A DNA stretch of 9,409 nucleotides from an uncultured Pseudomonadota bacterium (GCA_903854305.1 CAINWC010000226.1:1-9409); one strand, 5' to 3'; shown: positions 1 through 7,565, numbered from the stretch's first letter. The notes: generated by a model from the sequence alone, not told the origin. Translations and numbers: made by a program.

Positions 1-2
1 CA

Positions 3-122
3 GATAAAAATGAAGCATGCAAATTTGCGGTCTCGCTCATCGAGTCTGGGGCATACGACGTTTCTTCCACCTCTCCGATATATAGCGAACTTGAAGGTTT
101 GGTTTCGTGGGCTCAGCATTGA
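3..122 (+). CDS. 3' end of an unidentified cassette ORF (partial)
   Basis: An open frame enters from the left edge (first whole codon at 3) and runs 39 codons to TGA at 120-122. The visible C-terminus begins DKNEACKFAVSLIESGAYDV and ends LVSWAQH. Its composition is protein-like: mixed acidic and hydrophobic, with a likely short helix at the end. The stop lies 8 nt before the attC-like site at 130, the usual spacing between a cassette ORF and its attC, which is the best support that this frame is real. A competing frame starting at base 1 is also open to 126 but is basic and less protein-like. I do not recognise the family, and the start is outside the window. Confidence 0.5.
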   Translation, partial: DKNEACKFAVSLIESGAYDVSSTSPIYSELEGLVSWAQH

Positions 123-129
123 ATGATAG

Positions 130-240
130 ACCTAACCCATCGATCAGGCGGGACTGGCCAAACGTAGCTGCTTTCACGGTGGGTGGGTTCTTCAACCTTT
201 CGGGCTTCGGTCAACCGACCGTGTACCTCAAACGTTGAGC
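130..240 (+). other. attC-like integron recombination site (long, 111 nt)
   Basis: The left end is ACCTAAC (130-136), matching the R'' consensus RYYYAAC. The right end is GTTGAGC (234-240), matching the R' consensus GTTRRRY. The flanks also look like proteobacterial attC: CCCATCGATCA follows R'' and CTCAAAC precedes the R' GTT. Between them lie nested inverted repeats: CACGGT (175-180) with ACCGTG (218-223), GGTT-CTTC-AACC (186-197) and GGTC-AACC-GACC (209-220). These fit a folded single-strand substrate. The predicted recombination point is between G234 and T235. R'' and R' pair imperfectly, and the 111-nt length is at the long end for attC. Confidence 0.8.
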
Positions 241-1324
241 ATCGCAACCTCCGCTTCATTCAGGAATCTCGCATATGACCAGCATTAAGTTTCGTTGCAC
301 GCTCCATGTCTTCACAGTGCTAGTGGTTTTATTCACCCCCTTGGCGTATGCACAGGGATGGAAAGAGTCCACCATTACGGTTAACGGTATTGATCGCTGG
401 TATCGTGTATATGTTCCTGATGCGTTGCCGCCAAACGCGTCTTTGCTGTTATCGCTGCATGGTGGCACTGGAAATATGCATACCATCGATGAGGGCCAGA
501 CTCATGGATGGGTACGACTCGCTGATCAGAATAAATTTATCCTTGTAGTACCGAACGGTACCAATGGTGATACTGGAAACACTCACGGAAAACGGCAGAC
601 TTGGAACGATTTACGCAGCAATCCTGCCGAAAGCCAGTCCAAGTCAGACGATGTAGGTTTTGTGCGCGCCTTGCTTGACCGCATGGAAGCCGAATACGCG
701 ACAGACCATAATCGTGTCTTTGTCACTGGTGTTTCGAACGGCGGCATGATGACATACCGACTTCTGATTGAGATGTCTGACCGTTTCGCGGGAGCTGCTG
801 CCTTCGTGGCAAATATCCCCGCTGAAGAAAAATCTCTGCACCCTCCCGAGCGCGCTGTCCCGCTAATGATATGGAGTGGCAGGAACGATGGCCTGATGAA
901 ATATGACGGTGGCGAGATTGTGGGCGGGCGCGGCAGGGTAAGTTCAGTGCCTGAAACCGTGGCATGGTGGGTTCAAGCTAATCGCGCAGATACCAGTCAG
1001 GTCCAAACCGAGACGCTGCCGGATACCGATCCTAAGGATGGCTGTCGCATCAAGAAAACACTCTATCCCGCAATTACGGACGGTGCCCCAGTGTTGTTTT
1101 ACCTCGCCGAAGGGGGTGGCCATGCCATGCCCACCCAAACTGAAACGGCTTCCGAAGGAGGCCCCATATTCAAGATGCTGATTGGGAAAACATGTAGGGA
1201 TGTAGATGGGGCAGACATTGCATGGAAGTTCATGAACAGCAATGCGCGAAGATAGTTGGTGGCATCCATCAACCCAATAAATCAATCAGCACGGACGCGC
1301 TAAAGCGTACCGTAATTTTAGACG
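235..1324 (+). mobile_element. complete integron gene cassette (1090 bp)
   Basis: The unit is bounded by the predicted IntI cut points in two successive attC-like sites (G234/T235 and G1324/T1325). It has the standard cassette layout: a short 5' leader of about 40 nt, one ORF in the same direction as the sites, then its own attC just after the stop. No internal promoter is obvious, as is usual for cassettes, so expression would come from an upstream promoter. The ORF seems more G+C-rich than the lgt/nasT region downstream, consistent with acquisition. No integrase gene is in the window. By polarity, attI and intI should lie to the left, and this would be the last cassette of the array. Confidence 0.75.
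275..1255 (+). CDS. secreted PHB-depolymerase/LpqC-type serine esterase (cassette cargo)
   Basis: The 326-residue product looks like the LpqC/polyhydroxybutyrate-depolymerase family of alpha/beta hydrolases. Members hydrolyse esters such as polyhydroxyalkanoates or feruloyl esters; the substrate here cannot be told. Residues 1-26 form a Sec signal peptide with a hydrophobic core and a likely cut after AYA-26, so the enzyme should be periplasmic or secreted. HGG at 62-64 fits the oxyanion-hole strand. GVSNG at 152-156 is the nucleophile elbow (Ser154). Asp205 in SGRND and His283 in GGGHAMP complete a plausible triad. Cys257 and Cys307 could form a disulfide. The length is typical of the family, with no truncation or frameshift. 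The ATG at 275 is supported by AGGA at 262-265 and by the signal peptide starting directly there. It is the only ORF of its integron cassette and lies between two attC-like sites. Family sure, substrate unknown. Confidence 0.85.
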   Translation: MTSIKFRCTLHVFTVLVVLFTPLAYAQGWKESTITVNGIDRWYRVYVPDALPPNASLLLSLHGGTGNMHTIDEGQTHGWVRLADQNKFILVVPNGTNGDTGNTHGKRQTWNDLRSNPAESQSKSDDVGFVRALLDRMEAEYATDHNRVFVTGVSNGGMMTYRLLIEMSDRFAGAAAFVANIPAEEKSLHPPERAVPLMIWSGRNDGLMKYDGGEIVGGRGRVSSVPETVAWWVQANRADTSQVQTETLPDTDPKDGCRIKKTLYPAITDGAPVLFYLAEGGGHAMPTQTETASEGGPIFKMLIGKTCRDVDGADIAWKFMNSNARR

Positions 1325-1330
1325 TTAGGC
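1267..1330 (+). other. attC-like site closing the esterase cassette (64 nt)
   Basis: GTTAGGC (1324-1330) is a perfect R' match to GTTRRRY and is preceded by AC, as in many attC sites. The opposite end, CATCAAC (1267-1273), keeps the AAC of R'' but departs from RYYYAAC at its first two bases. Between them is a stem with a one-base bulge: ACGGACGC paired with GCGTACCGT around the loop GCTAAA, i.e. a single-strand hairpin of attC type. It begins 11 nt after the esterase stop codon. The degenerate R'' may lower recombination. I see no further GTTRRRY/RYYYAAC pair before the next gene, so this appears to be the array's distal end. Confidence 0.72.
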
Positions 1331-1552
1331 GTAATCAAAATAGTTGATGAAAATCACTTGCAGTCTGCCGACCTAATACGTGAAAAAGTGGCACACGATC
1401 CATCTTTTCGGAATGCTTACCTATAAACCCTGAAGAGTCACCCTTGGTAAATCAAAAACCTAGAAAAACAGAACATGAATATAACTGGAATTTTTACTTA
1501 CACTGCGGCCTATCCTTGCTTCTATTTTTTATCATAAATTAGGCTCACGAGC

Positions 1553-2071
1553 ATGGCACGTATATATAGCTTTGAACCGATTGAGGATAAGAACGCAGAA
1601 ATACTCATCCTAGGCAGCATGCCAGGAATTGCATCGCTCGAAGCCAATCAATATTACGCACATACTCAGAATACTTTTTGGCGCATTATCGCTGAACTTC
1701 TTCAGTTTGCCCCCACATCTCCTTATGACGTGAGAACTCAGGCACTTAAATCAGCACGAATTGCAGTTTGGGATGTGCTGCAGTCATGCACGCGAGAAGG
1801 TAGCCTAGATGCGATGATTGAGCGTGACACGCAGATTGCCAATGACTTTCAATCGTTTTTTAGTGCGCACAAAAGCATCACGCATGTATTTTTCAATGGT
1901 GCCAAAGCAGAGAGTTTTTTCAAACGGCACGTGTTACCAAGTATCTTACCAAGCATCGACTGCGGCTCAATCAGTTATCTGCGATTACCGTCCACAAGCC
2001 CTGCAAACGCGGCGATGTCGTTTGAGAAAAAGCGCAGTGCATGGCGGGTCATACTTAAGGCAGACTTATAA
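1553..2071 (+). CDS. DNA-deoxyinosine (hypoxanthine) glycosylase, UDG family 6-like
   Basis: The 172-residue protein belongs to the uracil-DNA-glycosylase superfamily and is closest in wording to the family-6 hypoxanthine-DNA glycosylases. Those excise deaminated adenine (hypoxanthine) from DNA to start base excision repair in the cytoplasm. Motif 1 is GSMPG at 21-25, followed by YYAH at 34-37 and Asn40 before FW, an arrangement typical of this family. FFNG at 113-116 is the central strand. LPSTSPAN at 145-152 is motif 2, the DNA-intercalation loop. The length is normal and there is no signal peptide. The ATG at 1553 has only a weak purine run upstream (AGG at 1541-1543), but the N-terminus aligns with the fold start. 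The gene stands alone between the cassette array and lgt, 97 nt before lgt. A Mug/TDG-type specificity is the main alternative. Confidence 0.8.
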   Translation: MARIYSFEPIEDKNAEILILGSMPGIASLEANQYYAHTQNTFWRIIAELLQFAPTSPYDVRTQALKSARIAVWDVLQSCTREGSLDAMIERDTQIANDFQSFFSAHKSITHVFFNGAKAESFFKRHVLPSILPSIDCGSISYLRLPSTSPANAAMSFEKKRSAWRVILKADL

Positions 2072-2168
2072 CAACGTTGTCGTTGTCGCCTATTATTATT
2101 TCATTTACGCCTTTAACGATTAAAATTTAGGTAAAATCTAGTATTCATCCAATCGGTTTTTAGCCCCC

Positions 2169-2960
2169 ATGTTCGTTCACCCAGAGTTTGACCCCATCGC
2201 AATTCATATCGGCACCTTTGGTATTCATTGGTATGGCTTGATGTATTTAGTTGGTTTTTTGGCATTTTTAGGGTTAGGAAAATGGCAGATTAATCATCGC
2301 ACCTGGCATGGCTGGACGATACCGATGCTTGATGACGCCTTGTTTTTTGGCGCACTAGGGGTGATTTTAGGCGGCCGAATAGGCTATGTACTGTTTTACC
2401 AATTGAGTTATTTTGCACATCATCCAGCTGAAATTTTAGCTGTTTGGCAAGGTGGTATGAGCTTTCATGGTGGCTTTTTAGGCGTATTAGTCGCCATGTG
2501 GATTTTTGCACGTAAATACAATCTTAAATGGCTGAACATTATGGACTTTGTTGCGCCTCTTGTGCCAATTGGCTTGGGTGCAGGGCGCATGGGCAACTTT
2601 ATTAATGGTGAGCTTTGGGGACGAGTGACTAATGCGGAGTACGGCATGGTGTTTCCGAAGGTAGATAACTTATTGCGCCACCCTTCACAGCTTTACGAGT
2701 TCGGCTTAGAAGGCATCGTGTTATTTTCAATGCTATGGATTTATGCTGCCAAACCGCGTGCAACAGGTGCAATTTCTGCCTTGTTTTTAATCGGTTACGG
2801 CAGCTTTAGATTTTTAGCTGAATACACCCGTGAACCTGATAGTTATTTAGGATTATTGTCTATGGGCTTTAGCATGGGTCAGTGGTTAAGCTTGCCAATG
2901 GTCTTGTTAGGGTTTTGGATGTTTTGGGCGGCTGGTAACAACAAATTTAGCGCACGATAA
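2169..2960 (+). CDS. lgt: prolipoprotein diacylglyceryl transferase
   Basis: Lgt is the inner-membrane enzyme that moves diacylglycerol from phosphatidylglycerol to the lipobox cysteine of prolipoproteins, the first step of lipoprotein maturation. The 263-residue product is of normal length. It shows alternating hydrophobic segments (about seven membrane spans), an N-terminal IHWYGLMY with the conserved Tyr22, and HGG at 100-102 (the essential periplasmic His100). The Lgt signature [14 protein letters not shown] lies at 139-152 with Arg140 and Asn143, followed by RHPSQLYE at 170-177. The C-terminal part has [11 protein letters not shown] at 214-224. The ATG at 2169 lacks a clear Shine-Dalgarno sequence, but the N-terminus matches family starts. 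The gap upstream is AT-rich and may hold a promoter I cannot fix. The gene converges with ybdD across 141 nt. Confidence 0.97.
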   Translation: MFVHPEFDPIAIHIGTFGIHWYGLMYLVGFLAFLGLGKWQINHRTWHGWTIPMLDDALFFGALGVILGGRIGYVLFYQLSYFAHHPAEILAVWQGGMSFHGGFLGVLVAMWIFARKYNLKWLNIMDFVAPLVPIGLGAGRMGNFINGELWGRVTNAEYGMVFPKVDNLLRHPSQLYEFGLEGIVLFSMLWIYAAKPRATGAISALFLIGYGSFRFLAEYTREPDSYLGLLSMGFSMGQWLSLPMVLLGFWMFWAAGNNKFSAR

Positions 2961-3101
2961 ATAAATCAACGCTTCGTCATACCAACCTTGCACGTACGAA
3001 TAATGAGCTAAAGCGCATCTATTCTACGGGCAAGCGAAATACTCTGGTTTCAGCTGGTATATTCTGCGGAGATGCAAAGCACGGAAATGATGCGCTGATA
3101 T

Positions 3102-3293
3102 TTAGCAACAACGCTTAATACCTTTCCATTTCTTATCTTGCCACAGCTTAAAAAACTCTTTGCGCGACAATACTGGCGGCGCATCTACAGTAGATTCGTG
3201 AAACTCCGCATGATGTTTTAAATAAACATCATAAGCATCATCGCCAGTGAGCTGGCGCAGAATATGCCACAAATGTATTATTTTTTTTAACAT
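3102..3293 (-). CDS. ybdD: YbdD/DUF466 small protein, partner of CstA
   Basis: The 63-residue basic cytoplasmic protein belongs to the YbdD/YjiX (DUF466) family. In enterobacteria, members are encoded directly after CstA or BtsT, and YbdD is needed for CstA-dependent pyruvate uptake. Visible family marks are LTGDDAYDVYLKHH at 15-28, LSRKEFF at 42-48, and the C-terminal WKGIKRCC with a terminal Cys pair. I choose the ATG at 3291-3293, which overlaps the cstA stop by one base (TAATG, so translational coupling is likely) and has a purine-rich GGTGAGAG just upstream. An in-frame ATG 15 nt further up (3308) would give 68 residues and a longer overlap, and is less likely. Confidence 0.93.
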   Translation of the reverse strand: MLKKIIHLWHILRQLTGDDAYDVYLKHHAEFHESTVDAPPVLSRKEFFKLWQDKKWKGIKRCC

Positions 3294-5362
3294 TAATCTC
3301 TCACCCAATCCTCTACCAACCTACTTGGCTCATGCGCGACTTCAGTCAGCGGCAATAGTGGTTTACCCGCTAAATATCGAACGATCACTCTTGATGTATC
3401 TACAATCACGATCCATAACACTACGACAAAAAACATGGTCAAATAAGCATCTAACTGCTGATTAAATATCAAATGCGGCGCAACCGCTGCTTTTTCTGGA
3501 GGTAACACGCCTGCGGCCAGTTTTGTTGCCAAATCATTGGCGGCGGCAAAAAATCCTACCCGAATATCCTCGCTAAAAATCTTTTGCCATGCGGCCGTTG
3601 AGGTAACGATGACTAGCCAAACCAATGGCAAGCCAGTAATCCAAGCATATTTAAGTTTGCCCGATTTGACTAAAATGCCGGTTGCAACACATAAGGCAAT
3701 GGCTGCTAGCATTTGGTTCGCAATGCCAAACAGCGGCCATAAAATATTAACGCCGCCGTTAGGGTCTATTACGCCGATATATAAGAAGTATCCCCAACCA
3801 GCTACCACTAGCCCGCTGGTAAAAATCACTGAGGGCATCCAAGAAGTTTGCCCAATTTTTGGCCAGATATTACCGAGCATGTCTTGCAACATAAAGCGGC
3901 CAACGCGCGTGCCGGCATCTAAGGTCGTCAAAATAAAAATCGCCTCAAACATAATGGCAAAATGGTACCAAAGCGCAAGCATACTCTTACCAAACGCATT
4001 GCCAAAAATACTTGCCATACCAACCGCCAAACTTGGTGCGCCGCCAGTACGGGCAAATAATGTGCTTTCGCCCATGTCTTTGGCGAGTTGGTTCATTTGC
4101 TCTACTGTCACAGCAAAGCCCCAGCTATTGATTTTTGCAATCGCATCAACCGCCTCTTTACCAACTACGCCCGCAGGGCTGTTGACGGCAAAGAATACGC
4201 CCGGCTCCAACACTGTGGCGGCAATCATCGCCATAATGGCGACAAAACTTTCTAGCAACATCGCACCATAACCTATCATGCGAATATCACGCTCATTGGC
4301 CAATAGTTTAGGCGTAGTGCCTGATGCGATGAGCGCGTGAAAACCTGAAATTGCACCGCAGGCAATGGTGATAAATACAAACGGAAAGAGTTTGCCGCCA
4401 AAAATCGGCCCTGTGCCATCTACAAACTGTGTAACGGCGGGCATGTGTATATGCGGTTGCAAAATGATGATAGCAACAGCTAATAATGTCACCGTACCCA
4501 ACTTCACAAAAGTAGATAAATAGTCGCGTGGCGCGAGTAGCAGCCAAACTGGCATCACTGCGGCGGCAAAGCCATAGGCAATAATCACCCAAGCGAGGGT
4601 TAAACCTTCATGGTCGAACAGGCCGCGTAAACTTTCATTATGGTCTATCCAGCCGCCGCCGACCACTGCGAGCAACAATAGAATTACGCCCAATGTGGAC
4701 GCTTCTAATACGCGACCCGGACGGAAATTACGCATGTAAAAACCAACGATCATGGCAATTGGAATAGTGGCGGCCACAGTAGAAGTGGCCCACGGGCTAT
4801 GCTTCATGGCATTAACGACCACTAACCCCAATACTGCGATTAAAATAATCATGATTAAAAACGTACCAATGAGCGCCGCAGCGCCACCAATCGGGCCGAT
4901 TTCATCTCGCGCCATTTGTCCTAAGCTACGTGCATTACGGCGCGTTGAGAAAAACAGCGTGACCATATCTTGCACCGCACCGCCTAACACAGCGCCGATT
5001 AAAATCCACAGGGTGCCTGGCAAATAGCCGAATTGCGCCGCCAACGTTGGCCCAACTAAGGGGCCAGGCCCTGCGATGGCAGCAAAATGATGGCCAAACA
5101 CCACCCATTTATTGGTCGGGACAAAATCACGGCCATTATCTAAACGCTCTGCAGGTGTAGCGCGAGTTTCATCGATAGTTAACACCGTTGCCGCAATCCA
5201 AGCCGCATAAAACCGGTAAGCAATGGCGTAAACACAGGCCGCCGCGGCAATAAACCACATCGCACTAATGCTTTCGCCGCGGTTAAGTGCAATAGCGCTA
5301 ATAGCCGTTGCGCCTAAAATTGCCACGCAAAGCCAAATAATTGTTTTAATGTTTTTATGCAT
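3293..5362 (-). CDS. cstA: CstA-family pyruvate transporter (carbon starvation protein A)
   Basis: This is a 689-residue polytopic inner-membrane protein of the CstA/BtsT family; characterised members import pyruvate with protons and are induced in starvation. The long conserved N-terminal block lies at 76-105 (DFVPTNKWVVFGHHFAAIAG within it). It is followed by VGPTLAAQFGYLPG and QDMVTLFFSTRRNARSLGQMA. Further family marks are SGFHALIASGTTPK at 339-352, DAGTRVGRFMLQD at 482-494 and LWPLFGIANQMLAA at 541-554. A last membrane span at about 641-661 precedes a short charged tail. The length is close to that of E. coli CstA and BtsT. ybdD overlaps its stop codon, the classic two-gene unit. The ATG at 5360-5362 has no strong Shine-Dalgarno. 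The promoter should lie in the 192-nt divergent gap shared with the ABC transporter. Substrate by homology only. Confidence 0.95.
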   Translation of the reverse strand: MHKNIKTIIWLCVAILGATAISAIALNRGESISAMWFIAAAACVYAIAYRFYAAWIAATVLTIDETRATPAERLDNGRDFVPTNKWVVFGHHFAAIAGPGPLVGPTLAAQFGYLPGTLWILIGAVLGGAVQDMVTLFFSTRRNARSLGQMARDEIGPIGGAAALIGTFLIMIILIAVLGLVVVNAMKHSPWATSTVAATIPIAMIVGFYMRNFRPGRVLEASTLGVILLLLAVVGGGWIDHNESLRGLFDHEGLTLAWVIIAYGFAAAVMPVWLLLAPRDYLSTFVKLGTVTLLAVAIIILQPHIHMPAVTQFVDGTGPIFGGKLFPFVFITIACGAISGFHALIASGTTPKLLANERDIRMIGYGAMLLESFVAIMAMIAATVLEPGVFFAVNSPAGVVGKEAVDAIAKINSWGFAVTVEQMNQLAKDMGESTLFARTGGAPSLAVGMASIFGNAFGKSMLALWYHFAIMFEAIFILTTLDAGTRVGRFMLQDMLGNIWPKIGQTSWMPSVIFTSGLVVAGWGYFLYIGVIDPNGGVNILWPLFGIANQMLAAIALCVATGILVKSGKLKYAWITGLPLVWLVIVTSTAAWQKIFSEDIRVGFFAAANDLATKLAAGVLPPEKAAVAPHLIFNQQLDAYLTMFFVVVLWIVIVDTSRVIVRYLAGKPLLPLTEVAHEPSRLVEDWVRD

Positions 5363-5554
5363 AATGGACGCTAGAAAAGTGAGTGGTAAATTAAGTCTTG
5401 TAAGTATAAATCAGACCTGTACTTAAATTTTAAATCAGTAACGTAAATCTGCCGCTTTAAACTTTATGCCTATCTTAGCCAGAGGTTAATGAACCTAACA
5501 TGCGCCTAGTTGCCAATGTTATGATCACTATTCAACTTAAGCGATACGAATCAC

Positions 5555-7360
5555 ATGCAACCTACAGCTAAAACAGCCTCCAAACCAGTCACTAAAAAGC
5601 TCTCTTCTCTCGCTAATTTGTGGCCATTTTTACGCCCTTACCAATCACGCGTATTTTTAGCTTTTGTATTATTGTGTTTAGGTTCAGCCACGCTGTTATT
5701 GGTGCCACTGGCTTTCAGAGACTTAATCGACTTTGGTTTTATCGGCAAAGCGGCATCCGCCCAAACGCATAAAGGGCTGATAGGTGCGTTAAGCTTAAAC
5801 GGGCATTTTTTAGTCATGTTTGCACTCGCTGTGTTTTGGGCATTAATGATTGCAATGCGCTATTACACGGTAAGCTGGGTGGGCGAGCGCGCCACGGCAG
5901 ATTTGCGTAGCGCGGTGTATGCACGGGTGATGACGCAATCGCCGCAGTTTTTTGAGACGACCCAAACTGGTGAAGTGTTATCTCGGCTTACTGGTGATAC
6001 CACGCTCATTCAAACCGTGGTGGGTAGCTCTATTTCTATGGGCTTGCGTAGTCTGTTCCAATTTATCGGCGGCATGGTGATGCTGGCAGTGACTAATTTG
6101 TATTTATTTTCGCTCAATATCGGGCTGATGTTATTGCTGATATTACCTATTATTATCATAGGTCGCTCAGTTAAAAAGCTCTCGCGTGAATCGCAAGACC
6201 GCATTGCTGACAGCTCGGCGATGGCGGGCGAGATACTCAACGCCATGCCGACCGTGCAATCGTACACGCAGGAACAGCGCGAGATTGCGCGCTTTAGCAA
6301 AAGTGCCGATGTAAGCTTTACCACGGCATTAAAAAGAGTGCGCGTGCGCGCCATGCTCACCATGATTATGGTCACGGCAATATTAGGCACTATTATTTTT
6401 GTGCTCTGGATAGGTGCACGCCAAGTGAGCGCAGGCACCATGACTGGCGGCGAACTCGCCTCATTTGTGCTTTACGCATTGATGGTCGCTGGTGCAGTTG
6501 GCACCATGGCCGAGGTATGGGGCGATGTGATGCGTGCCGCAGGCGCAACTGAGCGTCTACTAGAACTGTTACATGCAGATGCCGCGATTCAAGAACCCGC
6601 CAATGCGCAACGCCTGATTAACCCAAGCCATGCCGCGATTGAGTTTAAAAACGTCGTGTTTTACTATCCATCACGACTACAAGTAGCGGCTTTAGATAAC
6701 GTATCACTCAGCATTGCCGCGGGTGAAACCATCGCCTTGGTTGGCCCTTCTGGCGCAGGTAAAACTACATTATTTCAATGCTTACTTAGGTTTTATGAAG
6801 CCAATGCTGGGCAGATAACCATCAACGGTCAAAACATAGACTCACTCAGCCTGAACGATCTGCGCAGCAATATCGCGACGGTGCCGCAAGACGCAGTGAT
6901 ATTTTCAGCCAACGCACTTGAGAATATTCGATACGGCAAACCCGATGCAACAGATGATGAAGTGATTGCCGCCGCAAAAGCCGCGCAAGTAGACGAATTT
7001 GTGCAAAAACTACCCGATGGCTACCAAACCTTTCTAGGCGAACGCGGTACCAGGCTTTCTGGCGGCCAACGTCAACGCATTGCCATCGCCCGCGCCATTC
7101 TTAAAGATGCCCCCATATTGTTGCTAGATGAAGCCACTAGCGCGCTGGATGCAGAATCTGAAATTCTAGTGCAGCAAGGCCTAAACGCCGCCATGCAAGG
7201 TCGGACCACTTTAATGATCGCGCACCGATTAAGCACCGTGCAAAAAGCCAACCGCATCATCGTGCTGGAAAATGGCAGGATAGTAGAAATCGGTAGCCCA
7301 GCGCAGTTACGTGAGCAAGGTGGTTTATATGCAAGGTTAGCTGCAATACAACTTGCTTAA
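5555..7360 (+). CDS. MsbA/ABCB-type ABC exporter (fused membrane and ATPase domains)
   Basis: The 601-residue half-transporter should work as a homodimer in the inner membrane to export lipids, drugs or other hydrophobic compounds; the substrate is unknown. The membrane domain covers about 25-330 with six spans. It includes ERATADLRSAVYARVMTQSPQFFE at about 111-134, the coupling-helix region typical of type IV exporters. The nucleotide-binding domain covers about 360-600. It has Walker A GPSGAGKT at 397-404, Q-loop Gln445, signature LSGGQ at 501-505, Walker B ILLLDE at 521-526, and the H-loop His557 in IAHRLS. All catalytic residues are present. The ATG at 5555 has no good Shine-Dalgarno, but the N-terminus fits relatives. 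It is divergent from cstA and followed by a 256-nt regulatory gap, so probably monocistronic. It lacks other clues to MsbA proper, so no symbol is given. Confidence 0.92.
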   Translation: MQPTAKTASKPVTKKLSSLANLWPFLRPYQSRVFLAFVLLCLGSATLLLVPLAFRDLIDFGFIGKAASAQTHKGLIGALSLNGHFLVMFALAVFWALMIAMRYYTVSWVGERATADLRSAVYARVMTQSPQFFETTQTGEVLSRLTGDTTLIQTVVGSSISMGLRSLFQFIGGMVMLAVTNLYLFSLNIGLMLLLILPIIIIGRSVKKLSRESQDRIADSSAMAGEILNAMPTVQSYTQEQREIARFSKSADVSFTTALKRVRVRAMLTMIMVTAILGTIIFVLWIGARQVSAGTMTGGELASFVLYALMVAGAVGTMAEVWGDVMRAAGATERLLELLHADAAIQEPANAQRLINPSHAAIEFKNVVFYYPSRLQVAALDNVSLSIAAGETIALVGPSGAGKTTLFQCLLRFYEANAGQITINGQNIDSLSLNDLRSNIATVPQDAVIFSANALENIRYGKPDATDDEVIAAAKAAQVDEFVQKLPDGYQTFLGERGTRLSGGQRQRIAIARAILKDAPILLLDEATSALDAESEILVQQGLNAAMQGRTTLMIAHRLSTVQKANRIIVLENGRIVEIGSPAQLREQGGLYARLAAIQLA

Positions 7361-7437
7361 TAATGGCTTGGGTTTTAATTAAAAAATAAGCATTCCACTC
7401 CTGATTTCTTATATTCAAGCAATAAACACATTGCGTA

Positions 7438-7502
7438 TGCACCAAAATAGCATGGTGCATACGCACCTTATCAGTGCAAATGCAGTGTTTATCATTACTG
7501 CA
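7438..7502. promoter_or_regulatory. tandem TGCA-N14-TGCA inverted repeats, candidate enhancer of the nas operon
   Basis: Two inverted repeats share one geometry: TGCACC-N10-GGTGCA (7438-7459) and TGCAGT-N10-ACTGCA (7481-7502), with centres 43 bp apart (about four helical turns). The first extends to perfect 13-nt arms, TGCGTATGCACCA at 7432-7444 and TGGTGCATACGCA at 7453-7465, around an 8-nt spacer. No T-run follows either, so terminators are unlikely. They lie about 90-155 bp upstream of the predicted sigma-54 start site, the normal place for a bacterial enhancer-binding protein. The half-site TGCACC equals that of NtrC, but NtrC sites have N5 rather than N10 between halves. NtrC is therefore one candidate and another dimer is possible. 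Confidence 0.5.
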
Positions 7503-7565
7503 ACTTCCACATAGTAAATTAAATATTACTCAATTAAATCATACAGATAAATAAATAAACGCGCG

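Noticed and set aside
944..1285. 113-codon minus-strand frame overlapping the esterase end and attC
   Set aside because: It runs through the conserved His283 region of the esterase and into the recombination site, with no ribosome-binding site and no recognisable domain.
3012..3096. AGCGCATC (3012-3019) and GATGCGCT (3089-3096) as a terminator between lgt and ybdD
   Set aside because: The 8-bp arms are 69 nt apart with no T-run on either side; likely chance.
3537..4271. 244-codon open frame on the plus strand inside cstA
   Set aside because: It is antisense to a fully conserved membrane-protein gene, and its Pro/Ala/Ser/Thr/Lys-rich translation is typical of a shadow frame. No ribosome-binding site.
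5363..5554. Sigma-70 promoters for cstA and the ABC gene, for example a TATACT-like box on the minus strand or TTGCCA near 5510
   Set aside because: No -35/-10 pair with acceptable spacing could be assembled by eye.
6010..6441. 143-codon minus-strand frame inside the ABC transporter
   Set aside because: The plus frame holds a complete ABC exporter with all motifs; the reverse frame resembles no family.
7432..7465. Palindrome as a terminator of the ABC transporter gene
   Set aside because: Neither side has a T-run, and it shares its half-site geometry with a second repeat downstream, so a protein-binding site fits better.
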